Source of the DNA: Runella sp. MFBS21
Lineage (GTDB): Bacteria; Bacteroidota; Bacteroidia; Cytophagales; Spirosomataceae
NCBI RefSeq assembly: GCF_029433105.1
Contig: NZ_JARNTW010000001.1
Span: 62,001 to 126,000 of the forward strand
Length of the DNA stretch: 64,000 nt
Direction of reading: 5' to 3'
This document shows positions 62,895-64,000 of this stretch, one piece after another. Numbering within the stretch: position 1 is the stretch's first letter; each line of letters starts with the position of its first letter. Position numbers and translations under genes: made by a program. The notes below the pieces were generated by a model, which was not told the DNA's origin, ran no database searches, and saw nothing but the letters and a program-made list of their open reading frames with translations.

Positions 62895-64000
62895 ATGCAG
62901 ACAGCCAAAATATTAATTGTTGACGACGACGTGGATGTCCTTAGTGCAGCTAAGTTGCTCTTAAAGCGTCATTTTAGCCAAGTCGATATTGAAAAAAATC
63001 CGCAGCGCATCCCTTTTTTAGTCACCAATGGAGATTATGATGCCATTTTGCTTGACATGAACTTTACGCGGGATGTTATCAGTGGCAAAGAAGGATTTGA
63101 TTGGCTTGATCGTATCTTGGATATTGACCCCTTAGCGGTGGTGGTTCTTTTTACGGCGTTTGGCGATGTCGAAATGGCGGTTAGAGCTATGAAAGCTGGG
63201 GCAATGGATTTTGTTTTAAAACCTTGGGAAAACGACAAACTCTTGGCTACGATGCAAGCAGGAGTTCAGAAAAGGGCTAATGATAAAGCACAGGTGGGTA
63301 TAGCGGCCCCCATGACTACTAACAAAGCAACACCCCCTCACCAAAATTCTAGTATCAATTTGGTATTTGTAAGTTCGCTCATGCAGCAGCTCTTTGAAAC
63401 CGCCGAGCGCGTAGCCGTTACGGATGCTACTATATTGATTTTGGGAGAAAATGGTACCGGAAAAAGCGATTTGGCACAGTTGATTCATCAAAAATCCAAA
63501 CGTGCTGAAAAGCCTTTTGTCACAGTCGATTTGGGGGCTATTCCAGAAAGCTTGTTTGAAGGAGAATTGTTTGGACACGTCAAAGGGGCTTATACTGATG
63601 CAAAGGAAGACCGAGCGGGGCGTTTTGAAGAAGCCAATGGTGGCACTCTCTTCTTGGACGAAATCGGCAATTTGTCGTTGCCGATGCAGGCCAAATTGCT
63701 AACCGTTTTACAAAGCCGGGTCGTAACTAGGGTAGGCTCCAATAAGCCAAAACAGGTAGATGTTAGGATTATATGTGCTACCAATCAGCCACTGGGACAG
63801 ATGGTTGCCGAACGAGCCTTTCGTCAAGATTTACTATATCGTATCAATACCATTGAGCTGCGTTTGCCTGCTTTGCGAGAGCGCCCTGAAGACATTATGC
63901 CTCTGGCTGAGTTTTTCTTAAAGCAGTATCGGCACCAATATAAGCGCGTAGTTACTACTTTCAGTGCGCCACTGGTCAAACAATTACAACGGTATAATTG
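62895..64000 (+). CDS. Sigma-54-dependent response regulator (NtrC type), 3' end cut
   Basis: Bacterial enhancer-binding protein; 368 codons are visible and the gene runs off the window. The receiver domain (1-120) has acidic pocket D10-D12, phospho-acceptor Asp54, Thr87 and Lys109. The AAA+ domain has Walker A GENGTGKS at 184-191 and Walker B TLFLDEIG at 251-258. The sigma-54 contact loop is GAYTDA at 231-236, instead of the textbook GAFTGA. The arginine-finger region is FRQDLLYRIN. A C-terminal helix-turn-helix is expected outside the window. It lies divergent to HlyD with shared dyads, so it is the best candidate activator of all dyad-bearing promoters here. A partner kinase is not in view. 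Confidence 0.95.
   Translation, partial: MQTAKILIVDDDVDVLSAAKLLLKRHFSQVDIEKNPQRIPFLVTNGDYDAILLDMNFTRDVISGKEGFDWLDRILDIDPLAVVVLFTAFGDVEMAVRAMKAGAMDFVLKPWENDKLLATMQAGVQKRANDKAQVGIAAPMTTNKATPPHQNSSINLVFVSSLMQQLFETAERVAVTDATILILGENGTGKSDLAQLIHQKSKRAEKPFVTVDLGAIPESLFEGELFGHVKGAYTDAKEDRAGRFEEANGGTLFLDEIGNLSLPMQAKLLTVLQSRVVTRVGSNKPKQVDVRIICATNQPLGQMVAERAFRQDLLYRINTIELRLPALRERPEDIMPLAEFFLKQYRHQYKRVVTTFSAPLVKQLQRYN

Noticed and set aside
1-64000. Search for tRNA, rRNA, riboswitch or transposase genes
   Set aside because: Nothing recognisable was seen by eye. A covariance-model scan would be needed to exclude small RNAs in the 100-300 bp gaps.

Overview
The window looks like chromosome of a Bacteroidota member, most likely order Cytophagales. 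The evidence is a SusC/SusD pair with an ECF sigma factor and FecR-type anti-sigma factor, several DUF4097 proteins, PadR regulators paired with 'prefix' permeases, weak Shine-Dalgarno signals and moderate GC. The genus is not determinable by eye. I saw no rRNA, tRNA, CRISPR array or transposase.

Layout. (1) 1-8548: a small glycan-use type locus, with an ECF sigma factor (+) converging on an operon FecR - SusC - SusD - sulfatase (-). (2) 8777-42991: thirteen consecutive ABC3/MacB-type permease genes of about 790-890 codons, all on the minus strand, with two PadR regulators. (3) 43163-52556: two paralogous modules, each sigma factor - HEAT-repeat anti-sigma - DUF4097 - DUF4097, pointing away from each other around a TPR-tailed serine hydrolase. 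A second such hydrolase lies at the left end. (4) 52808-60205: three more permeases of the same family. (5) 60411-62498: one ABC ATPase and one HlyD-type membrane-fusion protein. (6) 62895-end: a divergent sigma-54-dependent response regulator, cut by the window edge. I number the permeases P1-P16 from left to right. All sixteen reading frames look intact.

The most interesting signal is regulatory. Seven places hold a pair of 16-bp dyads of the type TGTCC-N6-GGACA, with dyad centres 20-22 bp apart. Each pair is followed by a sigma-54-like -24/-12 element (TGGCA...TTG). The distance from dyad-pair midpoint to the -12 G is 84.5-86 bp in six minus-strand cases and 96 bp (about one helical turn more) in the seventh. 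The pair between the HlyD gene and the response regulator also has a plus-strand promoter 85 bp to its right. The window therefore reads as one regulon: the response regulator probably activates itself, the adaptor/ATPase operon and five further permease operons, plus one operon beyond the left edge. Inferred operons are: HlyD-ATPase-(hairpin)-P16-P15-P14; P13; P12-P11-P10; P9-P8-P7-P6-P5-P4; PadR2-P3-P2; PadR1-P1.

Each permease appears to be two MacB-like halves in one chain and has no ATPase domain of its own. The only ATPase and adaptor in the window must either serve many permeases or be joined by others elsewhere. No outer-membrane channel or sensor kinase gene is visible here. A family of perfect palindromes (arms GTAGAGACGTTG / CAACGTCTCTAC around CATG) sits mostly 5-12 nt after permease stop codons and has compensated sequence variants.
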